A DNA stretch of 64,000 nucleotides from Bacillota bacterium (GCA_905372035.1 CAJPNN010000001.1:3741-67740); one strand, 5' to 3'; shown: positions 19,355-28,212, counted from the first letter of the stretch. The notes: generated by a model from the sequence alone, not told the origin. Translations and numbers: made by a program.

Positions 19355-19387
19355 TTAATTTGTATGATTAATTGAAAGTTGAATCAT
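19355..19387 (-). CDS. Ten-codon leader ORF translationally coupled to codA
   Basis: On the minus strand a ribosome site (GGAAAGGAGAG, 19390-19400) is followed by ATG at 19387 and a 10-residue frame reading MIQLSINHTN, stopping with TAA at 19357-19355. The codA ATG follows after one further codon (GCT), in the same frame. The inverted repeat GTATGATT/AATCATAC (19362-19369 with 19382-19389) spans the leader and would pair its own start codon. This arrangement suggests that ribosomes finishing the leader re-initiate at codA. An alternative is that codA once had a longer N-terminus now cut by a stop. Confidence 0.55.
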   Translation of the reverse strand: MIQLSINHTN

Positions 19388-19448
19388 ACTCTCCTTTCCA
19401 TTTTAATGTTTGTGTAATAATGCATTATATGTTTAATTTTATATTTTA

Positions 19449-20771
19449 TTATACATACTCAGCATCATCGCTAACCCGGTGTGCATCGGGATCACCTAAC
19501 GCTACAAATATTTTATGGAATAAAGGCATTGTTATAACAGCTGCGAGTATTCCCTGCAAAGTGGGTATTCCTATGTTGTATTTTCCTGTGAAATAAGCTG
19601 TAGCGCAGCCTAAAGCGTAAGCGAGCAGCGGGGCAAGACGTATTTTTCTGAAAGTCACATATTCCATTTTAGGAAGTTTTCTTTTGCTCACGAATAAATA
19701 GTCTCCTATGATTGCACCGCCCAGAGGAGGTATGAATGTACCGAAAATACCGAGCATAGGGATGAATATTGTGGAAACGCCGGCTATAGCCATTATCAGT
19801 GCTATTATTATACCCCCGAGAATAAAAGGGTTTTTATTGTTTTTGCCGAACATTTCCGCACCGGCAACTCCGAAAGCATATGCGGTTGCATTATTCGTAG
19901 TCCATATATTGAGTGTCAGGATGATCAAAGCCCATACGGTCAGACCCATTTTTATCATGAGTTCAATGAGGTCTCCGGTATTAAATACAAGACCGCCGAG
20001 CATTCCTGAAAATACCATTACACCGTTGCCTAATAAAAAACCGAGCAGACCTGCGATAAATGCCGTTCGTGCATTTTTTGCAAATCTTGCCCAGTTTGCC
20101 GCTTGTGTTCCTCCGGAAGCGAATGTGCCGACGATTACGGTTATTGCGCTTGTAACGGTCATTTCGTTGGTAGGAACTATAGATCGTATGGCATTTAAGC
20201 TTCCCGCTTCTTTTATTGCCATGTACATTACTATTATCATGAGAGCACCCATAAGAGGGATTGCGACGTAAGATACAAGAGCCATGGCTCGCACTCCGTA
20301 TAAGGCGGTTACTCCCATTATAACGCCCCAGAACAGTATGAAAAATACTTTTGCAGCGAATGAATTGAAGCCCAAACCGCTCGAAAAAAGCATTCCCATG
20401 TATTCGGCGGTTATAGCGTACCAGAATACCTGCGTGCCTCCAAGTATTATGTCTGCCCATTTTGCTCCGGCTTTTCCGAGAGTATATCGTGAGAGCAGAA
20501 CCGATGTGAGCCCGGTTTTGGCGCCGATGGCACATATTGATGCAACGTATACGCCGAGTATAAGACTTCCGACCAGGATTATCCATAAGAGATTATCAAA
20601 GTTGAAAGCCGCTCCTAAAGATGCTCCGGAAGCCATCGTAGGGGTAAAGAAAGTAAATCCGATGAGAACCGCGCTTATAGGCAGGAGCCCTTTTCTTGCG
20701 GTGGCGGGGACATGATCCAGAGGATAGTCATTGTCAAAAGCGTCTTCTTTTTTCTTTTTGAAATCAGTCAT
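19449..20771 (-). CDS. codB: Cytosine/purine permease (NCS1 family)
   Basis: This 440-residue membrane protein imports cytosine, probably driven by Na+ or H+. It shows about 12 hydrophobic segments and NCS1-family blocks such as LDHVPATARKGLLPISAVLI near residue 18, GASLGAAFNF near 49, and NWARFAKNARTAF near 225. A hydrophilic N-terminal tail precedes the first membrane segment. A GGAGGTG ribosome site (20776-20782 on the minus strand) precedes the ATG. It lies 97 bases upstream of codA on the same strand, forming a cytosine uptake-deamination pair. Repeated TGATAA/TTATCA words directly upstream may be operator sites. Confidence 0.9.
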   Translation of the reverse strand: MTDFKKKKEDAFDNDYPLDHVPATARKGLLPISAVLIGFTFFTPTMASGASLGAAFNFDNLLWIILVGSLILGVYVASICAIGAKTGLTSVLLSRYTLGKAGAKWADIILGGTQVFWYAITAEYMGMLFSSGLGFNSFAAKVFFILFWGVIMGVTALYGVRAMALVSYVAIPLMGALMIIVMYMAIKEAGSLNAIRSIVPTNEMTVTSAITVIVGTFASGGTQAANWARFAKNARTAFIAGLLGFLLGNGVMVFSGMLGGLVFNTGDLIELMIKMGLTVWALIILTLNIWTTNNATAYAFGVAGAEMFGKNNKNPFILGGIIIALIMAIAGVSTIFIPMLGIFGTFIPPLGGAIIGDYLFVSKRKLPKMEYVTFRKIRLAPLLAYALGCATAYFTGKYNIGIPTLQGILAAVITMPLFHKIFVALGDPDAHRVSDDAEYV

Positions 20772-20782
20772 ATTGCACCTCC

Positions 20783-20923
20783 AATGATAAATTCATTATC
20801 AATACAAAGATTTGGCATTGATAAGACGTAAGAAAAGAAATATATAATTGATAAAATATTATCATAATATATTAACATTGCTTTTTGTAAAAAGCAATAG
20901 CACAAAATTTATAAAATTGATAA
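20783..20923 (-). promoter_or_regulatory. Cluster of TGATAA/TTATCA motifs ahead of codB
   Basis: TGATAA at 20785-20790 with TTATCA at 20796-20801 forms an inverted repeat with a 5-base spacer. TGATAA at 20849-20854 with TTATCA at 20859-20864 forms another with a 4-base spacer. Single ATTGATAA copies occur at 20817-20824 and 20916-20923. The first repeat abuts the codB ribosome site. The pattern resembles operator half-sites for a dimeric repressor of codBA; it is near but not equal to a Fur box (TGATAAT-N-ATTATCA). Confidence 0.45.
20877..20898. terminator. Near-perfect hairpin in the codB/activase intergenic region
   Basis: ATTGCTTTTT at 20877-20886 is mirrored by AAAAAGCAAT at 20889-20898. 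It lies in the 446-base divergent region 20772-21217, which otherwise holds the codB motif cluster, a GCTCT/AGAGC hairpin at 20987-21005 and the leader of the activase-like gene. Its role, terminator or regulatory site, is not clear. Confidence 0.35.
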
Positions 20924-21107
20924 ATTTTCCACAGTTATAACATATGTTTGACAACGGTAGAACAAGCAGAATGTGATTAAAATCTTGCTCTATACGAAAC
21001 AGAGCTTTTGTGTTATAATAAGCCATCGATTATGAAATGTTAAAAAACCCTATAGGTTGTGGTAAAATAGAAGAAACATATCATGAAAGCACAATATGTG
21101 TCGAAGC

Positions 21108-21136
21108 AAAAATCCGTTGTAATATGGATTTTCTTT
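21108..21136 (+). terminator. Terminator-like hairpin in the leader of the activase-like gene
   Basis: AAAAATCC at 21108-21115 pairs with GGATTTT at 21126-21132, followed by CTTTT. It lies about 80 bases before the ATG at 21218 and downstream of a TATAAT at 21014-21019, so it would attenuate the gene's own transcript. I recognise no known riboswitch around it. Confidence 0.4.
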
Positions 21137-21217
21137 TGTGAAAGCAGCGAAAAACCGTAAAGAAAATGTTAAAAATTACACTTACGGTAGTCGATATTAT
21201 ATAAAGAGGAGAAATAT

Positions 21218-24200
21218 ATGAAGTTAGGGATTGATATAGGATCTACGACTGTTAAACTCGTTCTTTTGGATGAGTCCGATAATATAGTATATAAGAAATA
21301 TGAAAGGCATATGTCAAATGTATTTGATAAAGTTAAAGAATTGCTTTCAGACCTGTCTCAAAATTTTGATATTACTGAAGAGGTATCCGTTTGCATAACG
21401 GGATCGGGCGGGCTTTCGCTTGCAACGCTCATAGGGGTGGCGTTTGAACAGGAAGTTATAGCGGCAGGAGAAGCTATAATAAAATATATACCGGATACGG
21501 ACGTTGCTATTGAGCTTGGAGGAGAAGACGCCAAGATAACGTTTTATGGAAATACGGTCGAGCAAAGAATGAACGGAACCTGCGCAGGAGGTACGGGAGC
21601 ATTTATAGATCAGATGGCTGTTTTATTAAATACGGATGCATCAGGGCTTAATGAGCTTGCAAAAAAATATAAAACGATATATCCGATAGCTGCAAGATGT
21701 GGAGTTTTTGCTAAAACGGATATACAGCCTCTTATAAACGAGGGAGCATCCGGCGAGGATCTTTCGGCATCCATTTTTCAGGCAGTGGTTAATCAGACGA
21801 TTTCAGGGCTTGCATGCGGCAGAGTTATAAAAGGTAACGTGGCTTTTTTAGGGGGGCCGCTTTCATTTTTATCTGAATTAAAAAAGAGATTTATAGAAAC
21901 GCTTGAACTTGAGGAAGAGCAGATAGTTTCTCCGGATAACGGAGAATATTTTGTTGCACTCGGTGCGGCATTGCTTTCAGTTAAAAAAAATACTTTTTCA
22001 ATTAAAGAACTTGTTAATAAAATGAACAGTGCCAATCCTGAAAATATGGCACAGGCGAAACACCTTTCACCGCTGTTTAAAAACAGGGAAGAATATCGAC
22101 TTTTTAAAGAGAGGCACGATAAAGAAAAAATAGAAAGAGCGGATATAGCTATTGCGAAAGGTAAGGCATTTTTAGGCATAGATGCGGGTTCAACCACTAC
22201 GAAAGCCGCACTTATAGATGACAATAAAAGGCTTTTATATTCTTTTTATAAGAATAATGAGGGTGATCCTATAAAGTCGGTTATCAAAATGTTAAGAGAA
22301 CTTTATGAGATTATGCCCGAGGGACTTGTGATAGGAAGAACTACCGTGACAGGATATGGTGAAGGGCTTATAAAAGCTGCGTTTAAGGCTGATTCGGGTG
22401 AAATAGAGACTATGGCGCATTACAGAGCGGCGGAACAGTTTTTGCCGGGAGTAGAGTTCATTCTCGATATAGGCGGTCAGGATATGAAATGTATGAAGAT
22501 AAAAGACGGAGCGATATATAATATCATGCTTAACGAAGCGTGTTCATCAGGATGCGGATCTTTTATAGAAACCTATGCAAAGTCGGTAAATATGAAGATA
22601 GAAGATTTTGCTAATGAAGCCTTGTTTGCGGAAAGCCCGGTTGATTTGGGTACGAGATGTACCGTTTTTATGAATTCTAAAGTTAAACAGTCTCAAAAAG
22701 AGGGAGCTACGATAGGAGAGATTTCTGCGGGGCTTTCATATTCAGTTATAAAAAACGCATTATATAAAGTAATCAAACTCAGAAATACCGATGAGGCCGG
22801 TGAAAAGATAGTAGTTCAGGGCGGAACATTTTTAAACGATGCCGTACTTAAAAGTGTTGAAAGCATTTTGGGTAAAGAGGTTGTAAGACCCGATATAACA
22901 GGACTTATGGGAGCATACGGAGCTGCTATAGTGGCAATGAACCAATATAGAGAGGGAGAAGTATCAAATATAATAAGCTGCAGAGAGCTGGACGGATTTT
23001 CGGTTGAAAGCACTCATACAAGATGTAAAAAATGTGAAAATAACTGTATGCTTATCATAAATACGTTTGCGGATAAAAGTCGTTTTGTAACAGGTAACCG
23101 CTGTGAGAGAGGTGCGGGTAAAGATAGGACAAGTACCGACGTACCCAATTTATATGCATATAAGTATAAGAGACTTTTTAATTATGAATCTTTAAAGAAA
23201 AATGAAGCGTCAAGGGGTGAAATAGGAATTCCGAGAGTACTTAATATGTATGAGAACTATCCGTTTTGGCATACATTTTTTACTGAATTGAAGTTTAGAG
23301 TGGTATTGTCGCCGCAGTCATCAAAGAATATATACGAAAGCGGTATGGAAACGATATCGAGCGATACTGCATGCTATCCTGCCAAATTGGTTCACGGGCA
23401 TATAAAATGGCTTGCTAAAAACGGCGTGAAGACAATATTTTATCCCGGCATAAACTATGAAATAAAGGAAAATGATAATGTAAATAACCATTATAACTGT
23501 CCGATTGTAGCAACTTACCCTGAAGTTATAGCGGGAAATATGAATGATGTTTTTAAGGAATGTAACGTTGAGTTTATCCACAATTTTATACCTTACGATA
23601 ATGACAAAAAAATGATAAAGGCTTTAAGCAAAATTTTTGAGATGAGAGGAATTTCTTACGGAGAAGTAAAAAAGGCTGTTGTTAAAGCCAGAGCCGAGGA
23701 TATAAAGTTTAAATCCGAGATAAGAGAAAAAGGCTTGGAAACAGTAAAATATATTCAGGAAAAAGGATTAAAAGGAATTGTTTTGGCGGGTAGACCTTAT
23801 CATTTGGATCCCGAAATAAATCATGGAATGGATCTGCTTTTAAATTCATTCGGCTTTGCGGTTCTTACGGAAGATTCCGTGGAATGGCTGTGCAAAACCG
23901 AGACTAAATTAAGGGTTTTGGATCAATGGACATACCATTCAAGACTTTATCGTGCCGCAAAATATGTAGGAACACTGGATAATGTTGAGCTTATACAGTT
24001 AAATTCATTCGGTTGCGGGCTTGATGCGGTGACTACCGATCAGGTGGAAGAGATATTGCGGATGAAAAATAAACTTTATACAGTTTTAAAAATAGATGAA
24101 GGATCCAATCTCGGAGCGGCAAAGATCAGAATAAGATCGTTAAAGGCGGCAATGGAAGAAAGAGATAAGAACAATATTCATTGTATCCCTGAGGATCATG

Positions 24201-25441
24201 ATTATGAACGGAAAATTTTCACAAAGGAAATGAAAGAAAAATACACCATTTTAATTCCCCAAATGTCGCCGATTCATTTTGATATGGTCGAGTCTGCATT
24301 AAAATACAGCGGATATAATGTGGAACTGCTTCCGTCGGTTGATAAAAATGCTGTAGATGAGGGATTAAGATATATAAACAATGATGCATGTTATCCTACG
24401 ATAGTATCGTTGGGACAGATTATATCAGCTTTGAAATCAGGCAAGTATGATCTTGATAAAACAGCGGTATTTATGAGCCAAACGGGCGGAGGTTGCAGGG
24501 CAAGTAACTATGTGGCACTGCTTAGAAAAGCTTTTAAGGATCTGAATATTTCACAGGTCCCCGTCGTCAGTGCCAATATAGTGGGGCTTGAGAATAATCC
24601 CGGATTTAAAATAACTCTTTCGCTTGCAAAGCGTATAATCATGGGCATGGTTTACGGAGATCTGTTTATGAGAGTCTTATATCAAACAAGACCTTATGAA
24701 AGAGAAAAGGGTTCGGCTGACAGACTGCATAAAAAATGGCTTAAATCTGCTAAAGAAAATGTGGCGTCAGGAAGCATGTCCGAATTTAAAAGGAATATAA
24801 ATAATATAGTGAAAGATTTTGACAGTTTGCCGTTACAGAATATACAAAAACCCAGAGTGGGAGTGGTGGGAGAGATATTGGTTAAATATCATCCAACCGC
24901 AAATAACGATATAGTCGGAATAATAGAGAGAGAAGGGGGAGAAGCTGTAGTCTTGGATCTTTTGGATTTTTTCCTCTACGGTATGCATTCAAAGGAGTTT
25001 AACTATAAATTTTTATCAGGAAAATGGTCACAGCTTATGGCTAATAAATTTGCAATAAGAGTTATAGAGCACTATAGAAAGCCCGCAAGAAGAGCTTTAC
25101 AAAACAGCAGACGTTTTCACGAGCCGCTTCACATAGAAAATCTGGCTGAGAAGGCTTCAAAAGTTACATCTTTAGGAAATCAGTGCGGAGAGGGATGGCT
25201 TCTTACGGGAGAGATGGTTGAATTGCTCGACGGAGGTATACATAATATAGTCTGCCTGCAACCTTTTGCCTGCCTGCCTAATCACATAACCGGAAAAGGA
25301 ATGATGAAGCCCTTAAGAAACTATAATCCTGACGCAAACATATGTGCTATAGATTATGATCCGGGTGCAAGCGACGTAAACCAGCTGAACAGAATAAAAC
25401 TTATGATGGCAACCGCTCACAGAAAAATGAGCAAAACCTGA
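21218..25441 (+). CDS. 2-hydroxyacyl-CoA dehydratase activase-like protein, two ASKHA ATPase domains plus dehydratase-like C-terminus
   Basis: This 1407-residue protein fuses two BadF/BadG/HgdC-type ATPase domains to a long C-terminal part (DUF2229 and COG3581-like). Domain 1 (about 1-260) has GIDIGSTTVKLVLLD, and cluster-binding-type Cys in NGTCAGGTGAF near 121 and ARCGVFAKTD near 160. Domain 2 (about 315-575) has GIDAGSTTTKAALIDD, EACSSGCGSF near 441 and GTRCTVFM near 480. A Cys-rich linker, CKKCENNC, lies near 606. Small homologues use ATP and a [4Fe-4S] cluster to pass an electron to 2-hydroxyacyl-CoA dehydratases. No dehydratase subunit genes lie nearby, so the substrate is unknown and the C-terminus may itself serve as the acceptor. 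GAGGAG precedes the ATG. Confidence 0.88.
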   Translation: MKLGIDIGSTTVKLVLLDESDNIVYKKYERHMSNVFDKVKELLSDLSQNFDITEEVSVCITGSGGLSLATLIGVAFEQEVIAAGEAIIKYIPDTDVAIELGGEDAKITFYGNTVEQRMNGTCAGGTGAFIDQMAVLLNTDASGLNELAKKYKTIYPIAARCGVFAKTDIQPLINEGASGEDLSASIFQAVVNQTISGLACGRVIKGNVAFLGGPLSFLSELKKRFIETLELEEEQIVSPDNGEYFVALGAALLSVKKNTFSIKELVNKMNSANPENMAQAKHLSPLFKNREEYRLFKERHDKEKIERADIAIAKGKAFLGIDAGSTTTKAALIDDNKRLLYSFYKNNEGDPIKSVIKMLRELYEIMPEGLVIGRTTVTGYGEGLIKAAFKADSGEIETMAHYRAAEQFLPGVEFILDIGGQDMKCMKIKDGAIYNIMLNEACSSGCGSFIETYAKSVNMKIEDFANEALFAESPVDLGTRCTVFMNSKVKQSQKEGATIGEISAGLSYSVIKNALYKVIKLRNTDEAGEKIVVQGGTFLNDAVLKSVESILGKEVVRPDITGLMGAYGAAIVAMNQYREGEVSNIISCRELDGFSVESTHTRCKKCENNCMLIINTFADKSRFVTGNRCERGAGKDRTSTDVPNLYAYKYKRLFNYESLKKNEASRGEIGIPRVLNMYENYPFWHTFFTELKFRVVLSPQSSKNIYESGMETISSDTACYPAKLVHGHIKWLAKNGVKTIFYPGINYEIKENDNVNNHYNCPIVATYPEVIAGNMNDVFKECNVEFIHNFIPYDNDKKMIKALSKIFEMRGISYGEVKKAVVKARAEDIKFKSEIREKGLETVKYIQEKGLKGIVLAGRPYHLDPEINHGMDLLLNSFGFAVLTEDSVEWLCKTETKLRVLDQWTYHSRLYRAAKYVGTLDNVELIQLNSFGCGLDAVTTDQVEEILRMKNKLYTVLKIDEGSNLGAAKIRIRSLKAAMEERDKNNIHCIPEDHDYERKIFTKEMKEKYTILIPQMSPIHFDMVESALKYSGYNVELLPSVDKNAVDEGLRYINNDACYPTIVSLGQIISALKSGKYDLDKTAVFMSQTGGGCRASNYVALLRKAFKDLNISQVPVVSANIVGLENNPGFKITLSLAKRIIMGMVYGDLFMRVLYQTRPYEREKGSADRLHKKWLKSAKENVASGSMSEFKRNINNIVKDFDSLPLQNIQKPRVGVVGEILVKYHPTANNDIVGIIEREGGEAVVLDLLDFFLYGMHSKEFNYKFLSGKWSQLMANKFAIRVIEHYRKPARRALQNSRRFHEPLHIENLAEKASKVTSLGNQCGEGWLLTGEMVELLDGGIHNIVCLQPFACLPNHITGKGMMKPLRNYNPDANICAIDYDPGASDVNQLNRIKLMMATAHRKMSKT

Positions 25442-25459
25442 TAACACAAGACAAATAGA

Positions 25460-25488
25460 TTGAATTATAAATATTTTGTTGATATAAT
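25460..25488 (+). promoter_or_regulatory. Sigma-A promoter of yebC
   Basis: TTGAAT at 25460-25465 and a perfect TATAAT at 25483-25488 are separated by 17 bases. The start site would be near 25495, about 60 bases before the yebC ATG. Confidence 0.7.
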
Positions 25489-25553
25489 AATTACAGAGAT
25501 TAAGGTGCTATATGATAACTACACGGTTTCATATGTGCACATGGGAGGTATAT

Positions 25554-26279
25554 ATGGGAAGACACGGTACTATAGCTGGAAGAAAAGCTGCTCAGGATTC
25601 AAAGAGGGCGGCGGTATTTACTAAATATGCCAGAGCTATAACAGTTGCGGCAAAAAACGGCGGAGATCCGGAATATAATGCCGAATTAAAGCATGCGATA
25701 GATAAAGCAAAGAGCATAAATATGCCTAATGATAATATAAATAGAGCTATAAAAAAAGGTACAGGTGAACTTGCAGGTGAAACATATGAACCGGGCAGAT
25801 TTGAAGGATACGGTGCAGGCGGTGTTGCAGTTATCGTAGATGTTTTGACTGACAATAAAAACAGGACCACTGCCGCTGTCAAGCACGCTTTTGATAAGTA
25901 TAGCGGAAATCTCGGAACGCCGGGATGTGTGTCGTATATGTTTGATAAAAAAGGTATAATAATAATAGAAAAAACTGATGCAACAGATGAAGATCAACTT
26001 ATGGATACGGCGCTTGAAGCGGGTATGGAAGATATGAAAACTTATGATGACTGCTTCGAGATCATAACTACCCCGGAGGATTTTGACATAGTTAAAGGAA
26101 GTATTGTGTCGGCAGGATATGATATAATTGAAGGAGATATCGAATATGTACCGTCTGTGGAAGCAAATCCTACAGATGAATCCGACATTAAAAATCTGAA
26201 AAAAATGCTTGAACTCATGGAAGATAATGATGATGTTCAAAAAGTATATACGAATTGCAGCTTGGACCTGACGGAATAA
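25554..26279 (+). CDS. YebC/PmpR-family protein
   Basis: This 241-residue protein matches the YebC/PmpR family, annotated as transcriptional regulators and more recently linked to translation of difficult (for example proline-rich) sequences. Diagnostic parts are RKAAQDSKRAAVFTKYARAI near residue 10, NMPNDNINRAIKKGTGE near 55 and YEGYGAGG-like FEGYGAGGVAVIVDVLTDN near 78, followed by the two alpha/beta domains. ATG at 25554 was chosen over upstream in-frame starts because GGGAGG precedes it and the family begins here. It has its own promoter and is followed by 6S RNA. Confidence 0.93.
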   Translation: MGRHGTIAGRKAAQDSKRAAVFTKYARAITVAAKNGGDPEYNAELKHAIDKAKSINMPNDNINRAIKKGTGELAGETYEPGRFEGYGAGGVAVIVDVLTDNKNRTTAAVKHAFDKYSGNLGTPGCVSYMFDKKGIIIIEKTDATDEDQLMDTALEAGMEDMKTYDDCFEIITTPEDFDIVKGSIVSAGYDIIEGDIEYVPSVEANPTDESDIKNLKKMLELMEDNDDVQKVYTNCSLDLTE

Positions 26280-26290
26280 TATAATTTAAT
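26262..26290 (+). promoter_or_regulatory. Candidate promoter of 6S RNA
   Basis: TTGGAC at 26262-26267 and TTTAAT at 26285-26290 are 17 bases apart, placing a start near 26297, just before the 6S closing stem. The -35 element overlaps the end of yebC. An overlapping TATAAT at 26280-26285 is a possible alternative -10. Confidence 0.55.
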
Positions 26291-26302
26291 ACAGTTTACA
26301 AG

Positions 26303-26481
26303 ATTATCCTGGGGTGCTGGTTAAGGCTTTTTAATTCAACCTACATTACATTCTTGGGAATCCGGAGTTTCACGGAATATGTCATGCCGCCTTCGAGCGG
26401 AAGACAGAAGCTATGAACAGGATACCCCCCTATTTTGGATAGGGAGTGAATTACTTGGCCTAACGACACGTCGGGATTTTT
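26303..26481 (+). ncRNA. ssrS: 6S RNA
   Basis: 6S RNA binds the sigma-A RNA polymerase holoenzyme by mimicking an open promoter. The closing stem is ATCCTGGGGTG at 26306-26316 with CACGTCGGGAT at 26467-26477, 10 of 11 positions paired. Inside are words I associate with clostridial 6S RNAs: ACCTACATTAC near 26339, TTGGGAATCCGGAGT near 26354, the loop GCCGCCTTCGAGCGG at 26386-26400, and a 3' arm hairpin CCCCCTATTTTGGATAGGG near 26425. A T run follows at 26477-26481. The RNA lies between yebC and fhs; some transcripts may continue into the folate genes. I considered a ZTP riboswitch and found no match to its core. Confidence 0.8.
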
Positions 26482-26499
26482 GCTTTAGGAGGCTCGCTT

Positions 26500-28188
26500 A
26501 TGAAATCGGACATTGAAATAGCACAGGAAGCTAAGATTTGTGAAATCGGAGAAATTGTTAAAAAGCTTAATATTGATGACAAATACGTTGAACGCTACGG
26601 GAAATATAAAGCTAAAATAGATTACAGGATTTTCAAAGATGAGAAATTCTGTAAAAAAGAAGACGGTAAGCTTATTCTCGTCACTGCAATAAACCCCACA
26701 AAAGCGGGGGAAGGAAAAACTACGGTAAGTGTGGGACTGGCAGATGCTTTGAATATTTTGGGAAAAAATGCAGTGCTTGCACTAAGAGAGCCCTCACTTG
26801 GACCGGTATTCGGCGTAAAAGGGGGAGCATGCGGGGGAGGATATTCTCAAGTCATTCCTATGGAGGATATAAACCTACATTTTACGGGCGATATACATGC
26901 AGTGACCACCGCAAATAATTTGATTGCAGCTATGGTTGATAATCATATCAAACATGGCAATGAGCTAAGAATCCATACAGGAAGGATAATCTGGAAAAGA
27001 TGTATGGATATGAACGACAGACAGCTCAGAAAAATTGTGGACGGGCTTGGTGGAGAAACTGACGGAGTTCCCAGAGAAGACGGGTTCGACATATCGGTAG
27101 CTTCTGAAGTAATGGCTGTTTTATGTCTTTCGGAAACATTGGAGGATTTAAAAAAGAAAATAGGAAATATGATAGTTGCATATGATGTTGACGATAAGCC
27201 TGTTACAGTAAATGATATGGGATGCACAGGTGCCTGCAGTGTACTTCTTAAAGAGGCATTAAAACCTAATCTTGTTCAGACGCTCATAAAAACGCCTACG
27301 TTTATTCATGGAGGTCCATTTGCAAATATTGCGCATGGATGCAACAGTATAATGGCAACAAAACTTGCTTTAAAAATGGGAGAATATGCCGTGACCGAAG
27401 CGGGATTCGGAGCTGATTTGGGAGCCGAAAAATTTATGGATATAAAATGTAGAATGTCGGGGATAAGTCCGGACTGCGTTGTGATTGTAGCTACCGTAAG
27501 AGCATTGAAAATGCATGGAGGAGCAGCTGCAAACAATTTACATGTAGAAGATATGACAACTTTGGAAAAGGGTTTTGAAAACCTGAAAAAGCATATAGAA
27601 AATATAACAAATATATTTAACAGAAATATTGTAGTTGCTATAAATAAGTTTCCTACAGATACGGAAAAAGAGATCGGGAAACTGAAAGTGCTATGTGAAG
27701 CAACCGGGGTTGCCGCTTGTGTATCAAATGTTTTTGAAGAGGGAGGAAACGGCGGAACGGAACTTGCAAAGAAAGTTATAGAGTTGGCATCCGAATCGGA
27801 TTCGAAAAAAACCGTACAAGGATTTGCATATGATTTACAACTCGGCATAAAAGAAAAAATAGAGACATTGGCAACTAAAGTTTACGGAGCATCGGGTGTT
27901 GCATTTTCATCAAAAGCCTTAAAAGATATTTCTAAGCTTGAAGCTTTGGGATATGGGAAATTGCCTATATGTGTGGCAAAAACACAGTATTCTATTTCCG
28001 ATGATCCCGAATTGTTTGGACGACCTGATGACTTTATAATGACGGTCAGAGGGATCAAGCCGTCTGCAGGGGCAGGATTCATAGTCGTATTAACGGGTGA
28101 TATAATGACTATGCCGGGGCTTCCACAAAAACCTGCGGCGATTGATATAGATATTGATGAGTGTGGTAAAATTAAGGGATTATTTTAG
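26500..28188 (+). CDS. fhs: Formate-tetrahydrofolate ligase
   Basis: This 562-residue enzyme condenses formate with tetrahydrofolate using ATP to give 10-formyl-THF, the entry of formate into C1 metabolism (purines, fMet-tRNA, or the reverse in purine and amino-acid fermentation). Family motifs include the ATP-binding block PTKAGEGKTTVSVGL near residue 67, LREPSLGPVFGVKGGACGGG near 95, and HFTGDIHAVTTANNL near 127. TFIHGGPFANIAHGCNS lies near 267, and PALPQKP-like GLPQKPAAIDID closes the protein. AGGAGG precedes the ATG. Length equals the usual 555-560. It heads an fhs-fchA-folD cluster covering formate to methylene-THF. Confidence 0.98.
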   Translation: MKSDIEIAQEAKICEIGEIVKKLNIDDKYVERYGKYKAKIDYRIFKDEKFCKKEDGKLILVTAINPTKAGEGKTTVSVGLADALNILGKNAVLALREPSLGPVFGVKGGACGGGYSQVIPMEDINLHFTGDIHAVTTANNLIAAMVDNHIKHGNELRIHTGRIIWKRCMDMNDRQLRKIVDGLGGETDGVPREDGFDISVASEVMAVLCLSETLEDLKKKIGNMIVAYDVDDKPVTVNDMGCTGACSVLLKEALKPNLVQTLIKTPTFIHGGPFANIAHGCNSIMATKLALKMGEYAVTEAGFGADLGAEKFMDIKCRMSGISPDCVVIVATVRALKMHGGAAANNLHVEDMTTLEKGFENLKKHIENITNIFNRNIVVAINKFPTDTEKEIGKLKVLCEATGVAACVSNVFEEGGNGGTELAKKVIELASESDSKKTVQGFAYDLQLGIKEKIETLATKVYGASGVAFSSKALKDISKLEALGYGKLPICVAKTQYSISDDPELFGRPDDFIMTVRGIKPSAGAGFIVVLTGDIMTMPGLPQKPAAIDIDIDECGKIKGLF

Positions 28189-28212
28189 ACTGTATTTTAG
28201 GAGGGATTTTAT

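Noticed and set aside
19708..20271. Long open frame on the plus strand opposite codB (187 codons)
   Set aside because: It has no ribosome site or recognisable domain and mirrors the hydrophobic codB coding sequence; codB has a clear family match.
20785..20801. Fur box before codB
   Set aside because: The half-sites match, but the spacer is 5 bases instead of the 15-bp 7-1-7 arrangement, and the genes controlled are not iron-related.
26303..26499. ZTP (pfl) or THF riboswitch ahead of fhs
   Set aside because: Both classes are common before C1 genes, but I could not find their core sequences. The closing stem and internal words fit 6S RNA much better.
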